DNA of 64,000 nucleotides. It comes from Burkholderiales bacterium PBB6 (GTDB taxonomy: Bacteria; Pseudomonadota; Gammaproteobacteria; Burkholderiales; Burkholderiaceae_C). The notes under the pieces are model-generated. The model was not told the DNA's origin and did not search any database. It worked only from the letters and a program-made list of their open reading frames with translations. The stretch spans positions 1 through 64,000 of the forward strand of contig NKIH01000004.1 in assembly GCA_002255925.1 (NCBI GenBank). The letters are read 5' to 3'. Made by a program: the position numbers and the translations under genes. Shown here piece by piece: positions 54,698 through 64,000 of the stretch; the stretch's first letter is position 1, and every line of letters starts with the position of its first letter.

Positions 54698-55876
54698 ATG
54701 AGCGACCCCATCGTCATCGTTTCAGCCGCCCGCACCCCGATCGGCGGCCTTCTGGGCGACTTCGCCGCCGTGCCCGCCTGGGAGCTGGGCGCCGTCGCCA
54801 TCCGCGCTGCGGTTGAGCGCGCCGGTGTGCCCGGTGATGCGGTGGACGAGGTGCTGATGGGCAATTGCCTGATGGCAGGCCAGGGCCAGGCGCCCGCGCG
54901 GCAAGCCGTGCTCAAGGCGGGCTTGCCGCAATCGGCCGGTGCCGTCACGCTGAGCAAGATGTGCGGCTCCGGCATGCGCGCGACCATGCTGGCGCACGAC
55001 ATGCTGGTGGCGGGCAGTGTGGACGTGATGGTGGCTGGTGGCATGGAAAGCATGACCAATGCGCCGCACCTGATGTTCGCGCGCAAGGGCGTGAAGTACG
55101 GCGCCACGCAGATGTTCGACCACATGGCCCTGGACGGCCTGGAAGACGCCTACCAGCGCGGGCAGGCCATGGGCGTGTTCGCCGAAGCCTGCGTCGCCAA
55201 GTACGGCTTCACCCGCGAGGCCCAGGACGCTTTCGCCGTGGCCTCCACCACGCGCGCCAAGGCTGCGAATGAAAACGGCAGCTTTGATTGGGAAATGGCA
55301 CCGGTCACGCTGGCTGGCCGTGGTGGTGACACCGTCATCCGCCATGACGAGCAGCCGTTCAAGGCCAAGCTCGACAAGATCCCCGGCCTGAAGCCGGCGT
55401 TCAAGAAGGACGGCACCATCACCGCCGCCAACGCGTCCAGCATCTCCGACGGCGCGGCTGCGCTGGTGCTGATGCGTGAATCCACGGCCCGCGCGCGTGG
55501 CCTGACGCCGGTGGCGCGCATCGCCGCACATGCGGTGCATGCGCAGGCGCCCGAGTGGTTCTCGACCGCGCCGGCTGGTGCCATCCAGAAGGCTCTGAGC
55601 AAGGCTGGCTGGACCGCGCAGCAGGTCGATCTGTGGGAAGTGAACGAGGCCTTTGCTGCCGTCACCATGGCGGCCATGGCCGAGTTCGATCTGCCGCACG
55701 ACATCGTCAATGTGCATGGCGGCGCCTGTGCGCTGGGCCACCCGATCGGCGCATCCGGCGCCCGCATCATCGTCACGCTGCTGGGCGCGCTGAAGCGCCA
55801 GGGCAAGCAGCGCGGCATGGCGGCGCTGTGCATCGGCGGTGGGGAAGCCACCGCGCTGGCCGTCGAGCTGGTCTGA
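54698..55876 (+). CDS. atoB: Acetyl-CoA C-acetyltransferase (thiolase)
   Basis: A 392-residue thiolase that condenses or cleaves acetyl-CoA/acetoacetyl-CoA. The acyl-accepting Cys89 is in KMCGSGM. The C-terminal VHGGACALGHPIGASGAR supplies His, and CIGGGEATALAVEL the general-acid Cys. A typical AGG site precedes ATG 54698 (GACAGGAGAC). Belongs to the same transcriptional direction as can and the genes to 58929. It is the final step of leucine and ketone-body degradation; it could also be phaA for polyhydroxybutyrate. Confidence 0.93.
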   Translation: MSDPIVIVSAARTPIGGLLGDFAAVPAWELGAVAIRAAVERAGVPGDAVDEVLMGNCLMAGQGQAPARQAVLKAGLPQSAGAVTLSKMCGSGMRATMLAHDMLVAGSVDVMVAGGMESMTNAPHLMFARKGVKYGATQMFDHMALDGLEDAYQRGQAMGVFAEACVAKYGFTREAQDAFAVASTTRAKAANENGSFDWEMAPVTLAGRGGDTVIRHDEQPFKAKLDKIPGLKPAFKKDGTITAANASSISDGAAALVLMRESTARARGLTPVARIAAHAVHAQAPEWFSTAPAGAIQKALSKAGWTAQQVDLWEVNEAFAAVTMAAMAEFDLPHDIVNVHGGACALGHPIGASGARIIVTLLGALKRQGKQRGMAALCIGGGEATALAVELV

Positions 55877-55904
55877 CCGGCCGTCCAACCCGGCGCCCTG
55901 CGTG

Positions 55905-56566
55905 ATGCCCGCCTTCTTCGCCGACCTCGGGCTGCACAGCCTGGGGCTGTTCGCCCTGACCGTGCTGGTGCTCAATGCCACGCCCGGGGTGGACATGCTC
56001 TACACCGTCTCGCGCACGCTGGCCGGTGGCTGGCGGCAGGGCGTGGCAGCGGGGCTGGGCATTTCCGCGGGCTGCGTGGTGCATGCGCTGCTGGCCGCCT
56101 TCGGGCTGGCGGCGATGCTGGCGGTGTCGGCCTGGGCCTTCACGGCCCTGAAGATCGCGGGTGCCGTCTATCTGGCCTGGATGGCCTGGGGCATGCTGCG
56201 CACGGCGTGGCGCGGCAGTGAGGCGGCAACGGCCACCGCACCGGCCACCGCCCGCCCCTGGCAGGCCGTGTTTCGGCAGGGCTTGCTGACCAACGTGCTC
56301 AACCCGAAGGTGGCACTGTTTTTCCTGGCCTTTCTGCCGCAGTTCATCGAGCCTGGCAGCGCGCACCCCACGGCCGCCTTTCTGGTGCTCGGTGCGTGGA
56401 TGGTGGCCCAGGGCACGGTTTTCCTGCTGGCGCTGGTGGCGGTTACCGCGCGGCTGCGCCACCTCGGCGGCTCGCCCCGGCTGGCGCGTTGGCTGAATGG
56501 CCTGGCCGGGACCTTGTTCATGGTGCTGGCGGTGCGGCTGGCCACGGCTGACACAGGAGTGGCACG

Positions 56567-56570
<4 letters not shown>
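55905..56570 (+). CDS. LysE/RhtB-family amino-acid exporter
   Basis: A 221-residue inner-membrane protein with six predicted helices. The family start NATPGVDMLYTVSRTLAGGWRQG (about 23-45) and the block GLLTNVLNPKVALFFLAFLPQF are clear. It exports small amino acids or derivatives. ATG 55905 lies 28 bases after the thiolase, and its stop overlaps the SDR start by four bases. The substrate is unknown; a branched-chain amino acid or derived metabolite would fit the cluster. Confidence 0.9.
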
Positions 56571-57271
<701 letters not shown>

Positions 57272-57293
57272 CAGGTGCCGTATGCTGATCGCC

Positions 57294-57797
57294 ATGAGCG
57301 ACATCACCTACTCCAACGCCGCCAAGGCCCCTGTTGAGGCCACCCTGATTTCCGTCGGCGAGCAGTTCGACCTGACCGTGCGTTACAGCCGCGACGACAT
57401 CGCCAGCTTCGCGCGCGCCACCCACGACCACAACCCGCTGCACCACGACAGACAGGCGGCCCAGCGGGCACGCCACGGCGAAATCATCGCCAGCGGTCAG
57501 CAGACGGCCGCCCACATGATGGGCATGGTGGCGACGCATTTTTCGCGCGACGACGATGGTCTTGCGCGCGAGATGTTGTGCCTGAATTTCAATTTCGCCT
57601 TCAAGGCACCGGTGTTCGCCGACCAGGATTTGCAGCTGGTGTGGCGTGTTGACCGCGTGAGTTTCAATTCCAAGTTAGGGGGCCTGGTGGGTGAACTCAC
57701 CGGCCAGGCCAGCGTCGTGCGCGGCACACCATGCGTGGTGGCGCGGGGCACGGTGCTGGTCAAGGCGATGGGCCCCGACCCCTCCGGAGACGACTGA
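57294..57797 (+). CDS. MaoC-like hot-dog protein (enoyl-CoA hydratase type)
   Basis: A 167-residue single hot-dog domain. FARATHDHNPLHHD (about 43-56) carries the Asp/His hydratase pair of (R)-specific enoyl-CoA hydratases. The C-terminal half has FKAPVFADQDL. I use ATG 57294; ATG 57282 would add four residues. The next gene, an acyl-CoA dehydrogenase, starts one base after the stop, so dehydrogenation and hydration are made together. Confidence 0.85.
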   Translation: MSDITYSNAAKAPVEATLISVGEQFDLTVRYSRDDIASFARATHDHNPLHHDRQAAQRARHGEIIASGQQTAAHMMGMVATHFSRDDDGLAREMLCLNFNFAFKAPVFADQDLQLVWRVDRVSFNSKLGGLVGELTGQASVVRGTPCVVARGTVLVKAMGPDPSGDD

Positions 57798-57798
57798 G

Positions 57799-58929
57799 AT
57801 GATGTTGAGTGAAGACCATCGCGCGGTGCAGGACGCCGTGCGCACCTATGTGCAGGAGCAGATCGCCCCGCACGCCGCGCGTTGGGACAAGGAGCACCAC
57901 TTTCCGGCCGAGCAGCTCAAGGGCCTGGCCGCGCTGGGTTGCTACGGTGTGGCCGTGCCCACCGAGTACGACGGCGCAGGGCTCGATTTCCTGTCGCTGG
58001 CGCTGATTCTGGAGGAAGTGGCGGCCGGTGACGGCGGCACCTCCACCGTGGTCAGCGTCAACAACTGCCCGGTGTGCTCGATCCTGATGGCCTTTGGCAA
58101 CGAGGACCAGAAGCAGCAGTTCCTCAAGCCGCTGGCGCGTGGCGACATGCTCGGCGCCTTCTGCCTGACCGAGCCGCATGTGGGCTCCGAGGCCGGTGGC
58201 CTGCGCACCACCGCGCAGCGTGATGGCGACCACTACGTGCTCAACGGCGTCAAGCAGTTCATCACCAGCGGCAAGAACGGCGACGTGGCCATCGTGATGG
58301 CCGTCACCGACAAGGCCGCGGGCAAGAAGGGCATCAGTGCCTTCCTCGTGCCCACGCGCACGCCCGGCTTCAACGTCGCGCGGCTCGAAGACAAGATGGG
58401 CCAGCACAGCAGCGACACCGCGCAGATCAACTTCGACAACTGCCGCGTGCCCGCCGCCAACCTGCTGGGTGAAGAAGGCCAGGGCCTGAAGATCGCGTTG
58501 TCGGGTCTGGAAGGTGGTCGCATCGGCATCGGTGCGCAAAGCCTGGGCATGGCACGCGCGGCCTTCGAGGCGGCACTGGCCTACAGCAAGGACCGGCAGA
58601 GCTTCGGCCAGCCGATCTTCCAGCACCAGGCGGTGCAGCACAAGCTGGCCGACATGGCCACGCAGATCGAGGCGGCGCGCCAGCTCATCTGGCACGCTGC
58701 CAGCCTGAAGGACGCGGGTGTGCCGTGCCTGAAGGAAGCCGCGATGGCCAAGCTGTTCGCCAGCGAGATGGCCGAGAAGGTGTGCTCGGCGGCCATCCAG
58801 GTGTTCGGTGGTTACGGCTATGTGAGCGACTTCCCGGTGGAGCGCATCTACCGCGACGTGCGGGTGTGCCAGATCTACGAAGGCACCTCCGAGGTGCAAA
58901 AGATCCTGATCGGCCGAGCGCTCGCCTGA
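57799..58929 (+). CDS. Acyl-CoA dehydrogenase
   Basis: A 376-residue FAD enzyme introducing the alpha-beta double bond in acyl-CoA. Blocks seen: [39 protein letters not shown], the catalytic base region [16 protein letters not shown] with Glu before GTSE, and [19 protein letters not shown]. The start is ATG 57799 (or 57802), one base after maoC, with a GGAG upstream. Short- or branched-chain specificity is suggested by the LiuR-linked neighbourhood but not provable by eye. Confidence 0.94.
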   Translation: MMLSEDHRAVQDAVRTYVQEQIAPHAARWDKEHHFPAEQLKGLAALGCYGVAVPTEYDGAGLDFLSLALILEEVAAGDGGTSTVVSVNNCPVCSILMAFGNEDQKQQFLKPLARGDMLGAFCLTEPHVGSEAGGLRTTAQRDGDHYVLNGVKQFITSGKNGDVAIVMAVTDKAAGKKGISAFLVPTRTPGFNVARLEDKMGQHSSDTAQINFDNCRVPAANLLGEEGQGLKIALSGLEGGRIGIGAQSLGMARAAFEAALAYSKDRQSFGQPIFQHQAVQHKLADMATQIEAARQLIWHAASLKDAGVPCLKEAAMAKLFASEMAEKVCSAAIQVFGGYGYVSDFPVERIYRDVRVCQIYEGTSEVQKILIGRALA

Positions 58930-58956
58930 AGCAGGCCTGTGCATGGACAATGCGCC

Positions 58957-60273
58957 ATGCACAACCCCAGCAGCGACGCGCCGATTCCCCTGAAGTCCGA
59001 CGCCCCATCGGATATCCCTTCGGCCACCCTTTCAGGCACCGGCGCTCACGACGCGCCCGCCGCCTCTCCGATGGTGCGCTGGCTGGATGCCGACGACCAG
59101 CCGCAGCAGGCGGTGTGGCGTTCGCTGGCAGGCCATGCGCCGTTTGAGCGTGTGGTGCTGGTGGATGACGCCACGCCCGCCGACGACGCCTACCGCATGG
59201 CCCGGGCCGGCACCGGCTTGCTGTGGGTGGGCGATTACCAGAACGCGCGGCACCTGCTGCAGGCCCTGGGCCGACGGCTCAAGGCCCGCATCGACGGGCG
59301 CCGTGTGGCCAAGCCCGATGGCGCCGCGCCGGCCTTGCCCGCGCTGGGCTCACCGGCCATGGCCGAGGCGTTTGCTGCGCAGCGCCGCGAGCAGAACGAA
59401 CGCACCCGCATCCTTGGCGCCTTGCTGCTGCCCTTTGATGCCGACCACGGCGTGCCGCTGCGCCGCGCACCCGATGTGCGCGAGGCCGGCCTGGAAGCGC
59501 ATGGCGTTGTCAAGGAACCGTACGTCGCTTCGCTGCGTGAATTGCAGGGCGTGATCGGCGCCCACGAATGGCGCAAGACCGGCGTGCCGGTGGCGGCGCT
59601 GAAAGACAACATTTACCCCCACCACGGCGTGTTTTCGCCCGTGCGCGGTGAGTACGTGGACCTGGTGGCGCGCACCAAGCTGCCCGCTGCGGCCAAGCCG
59701 GCGCGGGCGCTGGAGCTGGGCTGCGGCAGCGGCGTGCTGTGCGCGGTGCTGGCGCGTCGCGGCCTGTGGGTGGTGGCCACCGATGTGTCGCCTGCCGCGC
59801 TGGCCTGCAGCGAAGACAACCTCACCCGGCTGGAGCTGAAAGAGCGCGTCACCCTGCTGCCGCAGAGCCTGTATCCGAAGGGCCGGTTCGGCCTGGTGGT
59901 GTGCAACCCGCCGTGGGTGCCGGGGCCTGCGGGCTCGGCGCTGGACGGTGCTGTGTATGACCCCGACAGCCGCATGCTGCGCGGCTTCCTCGACGGCCTG
60001 GCCGCGCACCTGGCGCCGGGCGGCGAGGGCTGGCTGATCCTGTCGGACCTGGCCGAGCACCTGGGCCTGCGCAGCCGCGAAGAGCTGCTGGGCTGGATCA
60101 GTGCGGCGGGCCTGCAGGTGCTCGGACGCACCGAGACGCCGCCGGTGCATGCCCGCGCCAGCGATGCCGCCGATCCGCTGCACCGCGCCCGCGCGGCCGA
60201 GATGACCTCGCTGTGGCGCCTGGGCCGGGCCGAGGCACCCGCCGCAACAGCACCCACCCCGGCGCTCAGTTGA
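58957..60273 (+). CDS. SAM-dependent methyltransferase (small-molecule or RlmG/PrmC-like)
   Basis: A 438-residue class I methyltransferase. The N-terminal 220 residues form a non-catalytic domain. The catalytic domain has motif I LELGCGSGVLCAV (about 252-264), VVATDVSPAALA, and the amino-methylase signature VVCNPPWVPG (about 316-325). NPPW indicates N-methylation of a base or amide. ATG 58957 is preferred; GTG 58939 would add six residues. Its last eight bases overlap the facing binding-protein gene. The target is unknown. Confidence 0.82.
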   Translation: MHNPSSDAPIPLKSDAPSDIPSATLSGTGAHDAPAASPMVRWLDADDQPQQAVWRSLAGHAPFERVVLVDDATPADDAYRMARAGTGLLWVGDYQNARHLLQALGRRLKARIDGRRVAKPDGAAPALPALGSPAMAEAFAAQRREQNERTRILGALLLPFDADHGVPLRRAPDVREAGLEAHGVVKEPYVASLRELQGVIGAHEWRKTGVPVAALKDNIYPHHGVFSPVRGEYVDLVARTKLPAAAKPARALELGCGSGVLCAVLARRGLWVVATDVSPAALACSEDNLTRLELKERVTLLPQSLYPKGRFGLVVCNPPWVPGPAGSALDGAVYDPDSRMLRGFLDGLAAHLAPGGEGWLILSDLAEHLGLRSREELLGWISAAGLQVLGRTETPPVHARASDAADPLHRARAAEMTSLWRLGRAEAPAATAPTPALS

Positions 60274-61201
60274 ACAACTCGTCCGTCGGGTACTTCCAGA
60301 AGTCCTTGAGCAGGTAGTTCATCGGCAGGTTCAGGACCTGCTGGCGTGGCGGAATCGGCTGCATGAACCAGCGCTCGTACACCGCATGGGCCTCGCGGCT
60401 GCGGATCAGGCGCTTCATCTCCTCGTCCACCAATCGCTTGAACGCCGGGTCGTCCTTCGGCAGCATCATCGCCAGGGCTTCGATCGTGAACATCTTGCCC
60501 ACCACCTTGAACTTGGCGGGGTCGGGCTGGCTGGCGATCAGGCCGTAGAGCAGCACGTCGTCCATCGCGAACGCATCGGCCTCACCGCGCACCACCATGT
60601 CCAGCGCGCGGGCATGGTCGGGCGCTTCCAGCACCTGGATGTTCAGCATCCGCTCGCGGTTGGCGCTGCTCACGGCCTTCATCGGCGTGGTGCCCTTGGT
60701 CGACACCAGCCGCTTGCCTTCGAGGTCGGTCAGCTCGGCCACCCGGCTGGCCGCCGGCACCAGCATGCGCGCGCCGGTGATGTAGTGCGGCACCGTGAAC
60801 GCCACCTTCTCGCGCCGCTCGGCATTGTTGGTGGTCGAGCCGCATTCGATGTCGGCCTGGTGCGTCTGGATCGCCTCGATGCGGTTGGCGCCGGTGACCA
60901 GCTTCCAGCGCACCGGCAGGGCTTTCAGCCCCAGCGAGGCGCGCACAGACTCGGCCACCTTCAGGCACAGGTCGATGGCATAACCCACCGGCTGGGCCTG
61001 CCCGGCCTGCACGAACGAAAACGGCACCGACGATTCGCGGTGCGCGATGACCAGCGGCTCACCCCGCCGGAGTTTGTCCAGCACCGGCCCCGCCTCGGCG
61101 GCCTGGGCACTTGGCGCCAGGGCCATGCCGGATGCAGCGACAACGGTGGTGGCCGCAGCCAGCATCCAAGCCCGCAGCGCTTGTGACGAACGGATTCCCA
61201 T
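60266..61201 (-). CDS. Amino-acid ABC transporter substrate-binding protein (GltI-like)
   Basis: A 311-residue periplasmic protein. A signal peptide ends at about residue 34 (SAQAA). The mature protein has VGYAIDLCLKVAESVR, TGANRIEAIQTHQADIECGSTTNNAERREKVAFTVPH and AFAMDDVLLYGL, as in glutamate/aspartate-binding GltI. No permease or ATPase gene is adjacent, so it is an orphan component that pairs with subunits elsewhere or acts as a receptor. Confidence 0.9.
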   Translation of the reverse strand: MGIRSSQALRAWMLAAATTVVAASGMALAPSAQAAEAGPVLDKLRRGEPLVIAHRESSVPFSFVQAGQAQPVGYAIDLCLKVAESVRASLGLKALPVRWKLVTGANRIEAIQTHQADIECGSTTNNAERREKVAFTVPHYITGARMLVPAASRVAELTDLEGKRLVSTKGTTPMKAVSSANRERMLNIQVLEAPDHARALDMVVRGEADAFAMDDVLLYGLIASQPDPAKFKVVGKMFTIEALAMMLPKDDPAFKRLVDEEMKRLIRSREAHAVYERWFMQPIPPRQQVLNLPMNYLLKDFWKYPTDELFN

Positions 61202-61324
61202 ACAACGACCTTCCTGTTTAGAACGGATTTCCGACGGCGCGAACGGTCATGGCCGGGTGCTGCCGTCGGTGGTGCGCGTCAATCCGCAATCGCCGTGCCC
61301 GATGGGGGCGGGTTTTCACGACGG

Positions 61325-61939
61325 TCAGCGCGGCAGGTACAGGCGGTCGGAGTAGGTGGCCAGCCACTGCGGGCGAAAGGCCACGAAGATGGCGGTGAGG
61401 CCGCCCGTCAGGAAGGCATCGCCCCAGGCGCTGAGCCAGCGGCCGAGCAAGGTGTCTTCACTGCTGATGCCGTGCGGCGGGCCTTGCACCGCCAGGGCCA
61501 GCGCCCCCGCCAGCGTGATTGCCACCGCCGGGGCGAAGAACCCCCGGCCCAGGATGTAGACGAACAGGTGGTTGGGCAGCCAGCGGCGTATGCCCAGCCC
61601 GAGACCAAACGCCAGCGTGGCCGGCATCACGCCCAGCCACAGCAGCCGGGTGGCGCCCGCCTCCCAGGGCAGGCCACCGAGCCAGCAGGTGACCACCGCC
61701 ACCGGCAGCAGGGCCAGCATCGTCAATGGCCAGCCCGCCATCAAGGCCAGCAGGCACGCGCCCGACAAGGGCTGCACCAGCGGCACATGCGAGAGGCTGT
61801 CGGCGCCCCACAGCACCGGCATGATCGACCACCAGGCCAGCCAGGCCCAGGGCGGTCCTTCCGCCGGCAGTGCGCGCCAGGGCTGCAGGCCCAGCGCCAC
61901 CACCATCGCGGCCATCAGCAGTGACAACTCCATCCACAT
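61325..61939 (-). CDS. CbiM-like energy-coupling-factor membrane protein
   Basis: A 204-residue protein with six or seven hydrophobic segments, similar to CbiM components of cobalt/nickel ECF transporters (WRALPAEGPPWAWLAWWSIM; GRGFFAPAVAITLAGALALAVQG). The start is ATG 61939. Partners CbiN, CbiQ and CbiO are absent here, as is a cobalamin riboswitch in the 129 bases upstream. Solitary CbiM-like proteins occur in Burkholderiales; cobalt would serve the B12-dependent IcmF in this window, but the link is speculative. Confidence 0.8.
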   Translation of the reverse strand: MWMELSLLMAAMVVALGLQPWRALPAEGPPWAWLAWWSIMPVLWGADSLSHVPLVQPLSGACLLALMAGWPLTMLALLPVAVVTCWLGGLPWEAGATRLLWLGVMPATLAFGLGLGIRRWLPNHLFVYILGRGFFAPAVAITLAGALALAVQGPPHGISSEDTLLGRWLSAWGDAFLTGGLTAIFVAFRPQWLATYSDRLYLPR

Positions 61940-62069
61940 ACTGCTGATTCTGGCGGGTGTGGCGCGGCGCCGACTGCGCAGTGTCAATTGACCTCAAGGT
62001 GCGTCGATGCGCTCACGCCCCGTAAAACCCCGAGCCACGGCAGGGGCTTGCGCGGGCTAACGTGCACCC

Positions 62070-62675
62070 ATGCCTTCTGCCATTGATTTCTATTTCGACT
62101 TCTCGTCGCCCTACGCCTACATCGCCAACGAGTGGGTGGATGCCCTGGCCGCGCGCCACGGCCGCACCGTGCGCCGCCACGCCATGCTGCTCGGCGTGAC
62201 GTTCCAGGCGGCCGAGCTGAAGAGCCCGGTCTCGTACCCGTTGAAGCGTGAATACACGCTGCGTGATTTCGCCCGCTCGGCGCGCCATGAGCGCGTGCCG
62301 TATGTGCAGCCCGAGCCTTTCCCGATCGCCAGCCACAACGCGGCACGGGTGTTCTGGTGGCTGCACGACACGCAAGGATCGGAAGCGGCAGCCGCCTGGG
62401 CCCGCGCGGCTTTCCGGGCCTACTTCACCCGCGGTGTCGCCCTGAATGACCCGGCCGCCTTGAAGGCCCTGGCGGCAGAGTCGGGCATGGATGCCGAAGC
62501 GGCCGAGGCCGCCTGGGGTGATGTGGTCTGGAAAGACCGCCTGCGGCAGGCCAATGAGCAGGCCCTGGCGGCGGGTGTGTTCGGCGCGCCGTGGCTGGTG
62601 GTCGACGGCGAGCCGTTCTGGGGCAATGACCGCAAGGAGCAGATCGAGCGCTGGCTGCGCCAGGGCCCGTTCTGA
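62070..62675 (+). CDS. 2-hydroxychromene-2-carboxylate isomerase family protein
   Basis: A 201-residue DsbA-fold protein of the NahD/GST-kappa group. FYFDFSSPYAYIA (8-20) places the glutathione-activating Ser at the usual site (SSP). The C-terminal GVFGAPWLVVDGEPFWGNDRKEQIERWL is diagnostic. There is no CxxC motif, so it is not an oxidoreductase of the DsbA kind. It is isolated from any aromatic degradation genes, so the true substrate is open. Confidence 0.9.
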   Translation: MPSAIDFYFDFSSPYAYIANEWVDALAARHGRTVRRHAMLLGVTFQAAELKSPVSYPLKREYTLRDFARSARHERVPYVQPEPFPIASHNAARVFWWLHDTQGSEAAAAWARAAFRAYFTRGVALNDPAALKALAAESGMDAEAAEAAWGDVVWKDRLRQANEQALAAGVFGAPWLVVDGEPFWGNDRKEQIERWLRQGPF

Positions 62676-62686
62676 GCCGCCTGGTT

Positions 62687-64000
62687 TCAGCGCGCGTCGG
62701 GCGCTGCTTCGTGCACCGCCTGCGGCAGCGATTGACCGGCTGACTGCATCGCAGCCGTCAGCGTGGTTTCATCGGCTTCGGGCATCGGGGCGCGGTCCAC
62801 CAGCGCAGCCTTCAATTGGTTTTCATCGAGCTGGCCGCACCACTTGGCCACCACCAGCGTGGCCACGCCATTGCCGACCAGGTTGGTCAGGGCGCGGGCT
62901 TCGCTCATGAAGCGGTCGATGCCGAGGATCAGCGCCAGGCCGGCCACGGGCACGCCGCCTACCGCGCTCAGCGTGGCGGCCAGCACGATGAAGCCGGAGC
63001 CCGTCACGCCGGCGGCGCCCTTGCTGGTCAGCAGCAGCACGGCCAGCAGGGTCAGCTGCTGCATCAGGCTCATCGGGGTGTCGGTGGCCTGGGCGATGAA
63101 CACCGCGGCCATCGTCAGGTAGATCGAGGTGCCGTCGAGGTTGAACGAGTAACCGGTGGGAATCACCAGGCCCACGACCGACTTCTCGGCGCCGGCGTGT
63201 TCCATCTTGCGCATCATGCGCGGCAGCACCGATTCGCTCGACGAGGTGCCCAGCACGATCAGCAGCTCTTCCTTGATGAAGGCGATGAACTTGACGATCG
63301 AGAAGCCGTGCGCGCGGGCGATCAGGCCCAGCACGCCGAAGACGAACAGCAGGCAGGTGCCGTAGAACGCACCCATCAGCTGGGCCAGTTGCAGCAAGGT
63401 GCCCACGCCGTATTTGCCGATGGTGAAGGCCATCGCGCCGAAGGCACCTATCGGGGCCACCTTCATGATGGCGCCGACGATGGCGAACAGCACGTGCGAG
63501 AGCTTGTCGATGAAGGTGAAGACGATGTTGTGCTTGCCGCCGAACTTCTGCAGCGCAAAGCCGAACAGCACCGAGAACAGCAGCACTTGCAGGATCTCGC
63601 CCTTGGCGAACGCATCGACCACGCTGGTGGGGATCACGTTGAGCAGGAAGTCGACCGTGCCGGTCATCTTGCCCGGTGCCACGTAGTTGGCAATGCCCTT
63701 CGTGTCCAGCTGGGCGGGGTCGACATGCATGCCGGCACCCGGCTGCACTAGGTTCACCACCACCAGGCCGATGACCAGCGCCAGGCTAGACACGACCTCG
63801 AAGTACAGCAGCGCCAGGCCGCCGGTCTTGCCGACCTTTTTCATGTTCTCCATGCCGGCGATGCCGAGCACCACCGTGCAGAAGATGATCGGCGCGATGA
63901 TCATCTTGATCAGCTTGATGAAGCCATCACCCAGCGGCTTCATCTGCTCGCCGAGCGCAGGCGCGAAATGGCCGAGGGCGATGCCGATGGCGATGGCCAC
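62687..64000 (-). CDS. dctA: C4-dicarboxylate transporter DctA (partial)
   Basis: The C-terminal 437 residues of a sodium- or proton-coupled dicarboxylate symporter; the N-terminus lies beyond the window edge. Typical blocks are the serine-rich hairpin [40 protein letters not shown], and [18 protein letters not shown]. It imports succinate, malate and fumarate across the inner membrane. The expected missing part is only about 10-20 residues. It converges with the isomerase gene, 11 bases between stops. Confidence 0.95.
   Translation of the reverse strand: MAIAIGIALGHFAPALGEQMKPLGDGFIKLIKMIIAPIIFCTVVLGIAGMENMKKVGKTGGLALLYFEVVSSLALVIGLVVVNLVQPGAGMHVDPAQLDTKGIANYVAPGKMTGTVDFLLNVIPTSVVDAFAKGEILQVLLFSVLFGFALQKFGGKHNIVFTFIDKLSHVLFAIVGAIMKVAPIGAFGAMAFTIGKYGVGTLLQLAQLMGAFYGTCLLFVFGVLGLIARAHGFSIVKFIAFIKEELLIVLGTSSSESVLPRMMRKMEHAGAEKSVVGLVIPTGYSFNLDGTSIYLTMAAVFIAQATDTPMSLMQQLTLLAVLLLTSKGAAGVTGSGFIVLAATLSAVGGVPVAGLALILGIDRFMSEARALTNLVGNGVATLVVAKWCGQLDENQLKAALVDRAPMPEADETTLTAAMQSAGQSLPQAVHEAAPDAR

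Overview
This is a chromosomal window from a high-GC Gram-negative bacterium. Gene content and order point to a betaproteobacterium of the order Burkholderiales: corC-lnt-glyQ-glyS-gmhB-plsC, hslVU, a DksA with one cysteine, fused isobutyryl-CoA mutase, a LiuR-type MerR regulator, and a TonB/ExbB/ExbD plus PiuC iron locus. I saw no insertion sequence, prophage, CRISPR array, integrase or tRNA gene. The genus cannot be fixed from sequence reading alone.

Layout. 1-660: the 3' end of an rRNA operon (23S end, 5S, terminator). 705-8832 (perhaps to 9620): one minus-strand operon with mostly 1-4 base gene overlaps, encoding an acyl-CoA ligase, an MBL hydrolase, two paralogous membrane alpha/beta-hydrolases, a cytochrome P450, a small membrane protein and an RhlB-like glycosyltransferase. 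It looks like an undescribed lipid or glycolipid tailoring pathway. 9715-11888: a Tat-exported small subunit and a GMC flavoprotein. 11894-15092: a membrane protein, an HDOD protein, small proteins and a putative DNA-binding protein, with a Fur-like promoter at 14370-14397 that may drive a small RNA. 15166-21275: an iron-uptake operon (tonB, exbB, exbD, receptor, piuC, alpha-hydroxy-acid oxidase). 21433-30698: AMP nucleosidase, an M14 peptidase, a pyruvoyl decarboxylase homologue lacking its key serine, a large hybrid histidine kinase, an orphan FliA-like sigma factor and a lytic transglycosylase.

30713-43684: an FAD oxidoreductase, IcmF, CoaX, a potassium channel, the HslVU heat-shock protease, a STAS protein, DksA and a His-rich COG0523 GTPase. 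43805-51818: the envelope and translation block corC-lnt, glyQS, gmhB (nucleophile aspartate replaced), plsC and a metallopeptidase. 52035-58929: an acyl-CoA catabolic block around a MerR (LiuR-like) regulator, with carbonic anhydrase, thiolase, SDR, MaoC and acyl-CoA dehydrogenase. 58957-64000: a methyltransferase, an amino-acid binding protein, a lone CbiM-like protein, a DsbA-fold isomerase and the 3' part of dctA.

Connections. Three near-identical operators built on TGACGT..ACGTCA lie before icmF, before the MerR gene and before the carbonic anhydrase/thiolase genes. They tie distant loci into one branched-chain acyl-CoA regulon. Two Fur-like promoters link the iron operon with the small-RNA candidate. 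The hslV leader has a sigma-32-like promoter overlapping a 9-bp hairpin that covers the ribosome-binding site.
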